From Streptomyces sp. TS71-3 (GTDB taxonomy: Bacteria > Actinomycetota > Actinomycetes > Streptomycetales > Streptomycetaceae), in contig NZ_BNEL01000003.1 of the NCBI RefSeq assembly GCF_018327685.1, positions 2,666,001-2,730,000 of the forward strand: a stretch of 64,000 nt of DNA. Direction: 5' to 3'. Below, in pieces: positions 61,191 to 64,000 of this stretch (the first letter of the stretch is position 1; each line of letters begins with the position of its first letter). The notes under the pieces were generated by a model, which saw only the letters and a program-made list of their open reading frames with translations, ran no database searches and was not told where the DNA came from. A program made the translations under genes and the position numbers.

Positions 61191-63923
61191 ATGAGCCTGC
61201 TGTCACGGCTGGTGCGCACCGTCAGGCGGTGCAGACCGGCCCTCGTCCTCTGCGTCACGGCGCTGCTCACAGCCGGCGCCGTCACCGCGCCCGGCGGGGC
61301 ACCACTCGCGGCGGCCCGCGCGGTGTCCGCGACGGCCGCGGACAGCGGCCGCCACGCCGACCTTCCCGGCACGGTCATCTCCGCGTACCAGCAGGTGAAG
61401 GCCTCCTCCACGGAGGGCGCCAACGCGCCGGCCGCGGCCCTGGACGGCCGCACCGACACCCGCTGGTCCAGCCTGCCCGGAGACGACCAGTGGCTCCAGG
61501 TGGACCTCGGCGGAGCCGCGAACATCAGCGGGCTCGTGCTGGTCTGGGAGAACGCCTACGCCACCGGCTACCACGTCGACGTCTCGGACAACGGCTCCGA
61601 CTGGACCCCCGTCTACACGACCGCCTCGGGAGAGGGCGGCACGGAGGAGCTCGCCGTCACCGGCAAGGGCCGCTACGTCCGCTTCACCGGCACGGCGCGT
61701 GCCACCGGATACGGTTACTCGCTCTGGGAGTTCCAGGTGTACGGCACCGTCGACCGGTCCACCGGCACCCCGCCGATGCTCTCCGGCCCGACCCGGCCCC
61801 CGGGCACCACCGGCCAGTTCGCGCTCACCTCGCCGGCCGACAAGGCGATGGTCACCGACACCCGGCGGCCCGCGTTCTCCTGGTCGTCCGTCGCGGGCAC
61901 CGACCACTACGAGGTGTGGCTCAACATCAGCCGCACCGACTACGACTTCACCGCATCGGGCAACCTGCTCGACCTGTACACCAAGGTCGCCGAGCCCACC
62001 GGCACCGGCTACACCCCCACCTGGGACATCACGGACCGCTGGACGTACCGATGGTTCGTGGTGGCGGTGGGCGGTTCCGGGCAGCGCACCACCTCGGACA
62101 TCCGGGCGTTCAGCGTCTACCTGCCGGACATCGAGCAGGTCGACGACGGCGTCACCCTCGTCGACGGCGCACGGGACCTGGACAGGAACGGGGGCATCGA
62201 GCCCTACGAGAACTGGAGGCTGCCCGTCGCCACCCGCGTCGACGACCTCCTCGGCAGGATGACGCCCGAGGAGAAGGCCTACCAGATGTTCTACAACGTC
62301 CAGTCGTACCCGATGTCCGGCTGGCACTTCGGCCCCGCGCAACCCGCCGACCTGCACGATGTGCTGCTCTCCACGGCCGCCACCCGGCTGGGCATCCCGC
62401 CGGTCTCGGCGGGCGACACCACCGCGGGTTACCAGACCACGTATCCGCTGCAGAGCACGCTGGCCGCAGGGAAGGACTACCCGCTCGACTACCAACTCGG
62501 TGATATGCAGCGCAAGGAGGAGCTGGAAGTCGGTGCGCGCGGCACCCTCTCGCCGCTCGCGGAGGTCGGCACGAAGGTCCTCTACCCGAGGATCCAGGAG
62601 GGCGGTGGCGAGAACGCGGACGTGGCCGCGGCCCAACTGCGGGCCCTGGTCGCGGGGCTCCAGGGCGGGCCCGAGCTCAACCCGCACTCCGTGCTGGCCA
62701 CCGTCAAGCACTGGCCCGGCGAGGGCGCGGGCGGCGAGGCCGGCATCGTCTACGACGGCGTCACCATCAAGTACCACATGATCCCGTTCAGGGCGGCGAT
62801 GGAGGCCGGGGCCGTGAACATCATGCCCGGCTACGCGGGCAGTTCCTACCTGGACCCGGGCGGCCCCGGCGCCGGCGACAGCGCCAAGATCCTGGCCTAC
62901 CTGCGCGGCAACCTCGGCTACACCGGCCTGATCACCACCGACTGGCTGCCCTCCACCTCCTGGATCAACGCGGCCAACGCGGGTTCGGACGTCATGGGCG
63001 GCGCGGACCCCGGCGCAGCCGACTTCAGCATGGCCGACTTCCTCGGGCGGGTGCCGGCGGCCAGGATCGACGACGCGGTGCGCAGGATCCTCACCCTCAA
63101 GTTCGAGCTGGGCATCTTCGAACACCCCTACGGCGACCCGGTCAACGGCCCCTACCGGTTCCACCAGCCGAGCTACGTGGCGCTGGCGGACAAGGCGGCG
63201 CGCGAGTCCGACACGCTGCTGAAGAACGACGGCGCGCTGCCCGTGCGGCTGGGCTCCGGCGACAGCATCGTGGTGACGGGTGACAGGGCCACCGACGGGG
63301 CCGCATGCTGCATCTGGTCCAGCTACTTCCATCCGAACTACGGCTCGCTCGACATGCTGGACGCCATCAAGGCCAGGGCCGCCGAGGACGGTGTCAACGT
63401 CTACCAGGACACCGGGCCCTCGCCGAAGCTGGCCGTCGTCGCCGTCGGCGAGCCCTCCTACACCCACGCCACCGCCTGGCCGGACACCCAGCCCTACCTG
63501 CCCGCCGACCAGGTCGCCCTGATCAAGAAGTTCAAGGACCAGGGGATCCCCGTGGTGGTCGTGCTGACACTGCCCAGACCCATGGTGATCAGCGACTGGG
63601 ACGGCATCGCCGACGCCGTCGTGGTGACCTACCGCGGCGGTGAGGAGGTGGGCCCCGCCACGGCGAGCCTCCTCTTCGGCGACTACACACCCCGCGGCCA
63701 CCTGCCCTGGCAGCTGCCCGCCGGCGTCGACCAGGTCCTGAAGCCGGGCGGCGGCGACAACCAAACCGACGCCAACGAGAACTGGGACCTGCCGTACGAC
63801 CTCGGAGCCACCGACGCCGAGCGCGCCGAGATCCGCGCCAGGATCGACGCGGGCCGGCCGGTGCCGACGACATACGGCAAGCCGCTCTATCCGTACGGGG
63901 CCGGGCTCACGAGCTGGGGTTAG
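61191..63923 (+). CDS. Secreted GH3 beta-glucosidase/exo-glucanase with F5/8 type C domain
   Basis: 910 residues from ATG 61191, whose GGAG ribosome site is within the codons of an alternative ATG at 61179. Signal peptide to about residue 50. An F5/8 (CBM32-like) domain (about 60-185; RTDTRWSSLPGDDQWLQVDLGG) and a fibronectin-like domain (about 200-310) precede the GH3 barrel. The nucleophile is D584 in LITTDWLP, with VKHWPGEGAGGE before it, and the second GH3 domain ends with RPMVISDW, GEEVGPATASLLFG and YPYGAGL. CebR-like boxes suggest induction by cellobiose or similar sugars. Confidence 0.93.
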   Translation: MSLLSRLVRTVRRCRPALVLCVTALLTAGAVTAPGGAPLAAARAVSATAADSGRHADLPGTVISAYQQVKASSTEGANAPAAALDGRTDTRWSSLPGDDQWLQVDLGGAANISGLVLVWENAYATGYHVDVSDNGSDWTPVYTTASGEGGTEELAVTGKGRYVRFTGTARATGYGYSLWEFQVYGTVDRSTGTPPMLSGPTRPPGTTGQFALTSPADKAMVTDTRRPAFSWSSVAGTDHYEVWLNISRTDYDFTASGNLLDLYTKVAEPTGTGYTPTWDITDRWTYRWFVVAVGGSGQRTTSDIRAFSVYLPDIEQVDDGVTLVDGARDLDRNGGIEPYENWRLPVATRVDDLLGRMTPEEKAYQMFYNVQSYPMSGWHFGPAQPADLHDVLLSTAATRLGIPPVSAGDTTAGYQTTYPLQSTLAAGKDYPLDYQLGDMQRKEELEVGARGTLSPLAEVGTKVLYPRIQEGGGENADVAAAQLRALVAGLQGGPELNPHSVLATVKHWPGEGAGGEAGIVYDGVTIKYHMIPFRAAMEAGAVNIMPGYAGSSYLDPGGPGAGDSAKILAYLRGNLGYTGLITTDWLPSTSWINAANAGSDVMGGADPGAADFSMADFLGRVPAARIDDAVRRILTLKFELGIFEHPYGDPVNGPYRFHQPSYVALADKAARESDTLLKNDGALPVRLGSGDSIVVTGDRATDGAACCIWSSYFHPNYGSLDMLDAIKARAAEDGVNVYQDTGPSPKLAVVAVGEPSYTHATAWPDTQPYLPADQVALIKKFKDQGIPVVVVLTLPRPMVISDWDGIADAVVVTYRGGEEVGPATASLLFGDYTPRGHLPWQLPAGVDQVLKPGGGDNQTDANENWDLPYDLGATDAERAEIRARIDAGRPVPTTYGKPLYPYGAGLTSWG

Positions 63924-64000
63924 CCGTCAGCCAGGTCCGGGCGCGGGCGTGGGCGCGGGGCGTGGCCGACGGTGCCACAGTCCCGTGCCCGCGCCATGGG

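Overview
The window looks like a chromosomal stretch of a Streptomyces or close relative. It is very GC-rich with GC-biased third codon positions, uses many GTG starts and short stop/start overlaps, exports several proteins by Tat, and carries an ECF sigma/anti-sigma pair, LacI-type operators and a long run of secreted glycoside hydrolases. No rRNA, tRNA, CRISPR array, transposase or phage gene was seen. 

Left end (1-3564): the tail of kdpC followed by kdpE and kdpD, the sensor and regulator of the Kdp potassium pump. 

3693-15893: a catabolic island. UbiX (flavin prenyltransferase) and a GntR regulator are divergent. Facing them is a leftward block: an ABC importer (ATPase, permease, lipoprotein), then UbiD decarboxylase, a second GntR, the three subunits of a molybdenum hydroxylase, an alpha/beta hydrolase and an ACMSD-type amidohydrolase. 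The last seven are joined by overlaps of only a few bases. A 12-base palindrome lies at the predicted start of transcription and is repeated 290 bases upstream. The substrate is unknown; an aromatic or N-heteroaromatic carboxylate fits the enzymes. 

16424-25029: OsmC-type peroxidase, a secreted peptidoglycan amidase, an ECF sigma factor with zinc-finger anti-sigma factor, a DUF1996 protein, an F420/NADPH reductase-like gene with an internal 15-base minisatellite overlapping a luciferase-type monooxygenase upstream-to-downstream, a divergent MarR regulator with nested promoters, and a frameshifted MFS exporter. 

25165-36273: a Tat-exported PHP-type hydrolase, a GPP34 protein, then a small group (cupin, TetR, alpha/beta hydrolase, thioredoxin-fold isomerase-like protein, SDR) in which four TTAC-N11-GT(A/T)(A/T)C sites suggest one TetR regulon. 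A trypsin-like protease, a VOC protein, DUF2255 and RidA follow. 

36384-63923: a glycan-degrading region. It holds GH92 mannosidase, an XRE regulator, a beta-lactamase-like hydrolase with a NagZ-like GH3, DUF4185 (GH183-type) next to DUF2961 (GH172-type, frameshifted), DUF427, a SpoIIE-type phosphatase, GH2 with PA14, a LacI regulator, a Tat-exported amine oxidase, a VOC protein, nitrile hydratase beta and alpha, and a GH3 beta-glucosidase with F5/8 domain preceded by two CebR-like boxes. GH183 and GH172 are the families now tied to D-arabinan breakdown, so this region may attack actinobacterial cell-wall arabinan and mannan. Two single-base frameshifts could be real or assembly errors.
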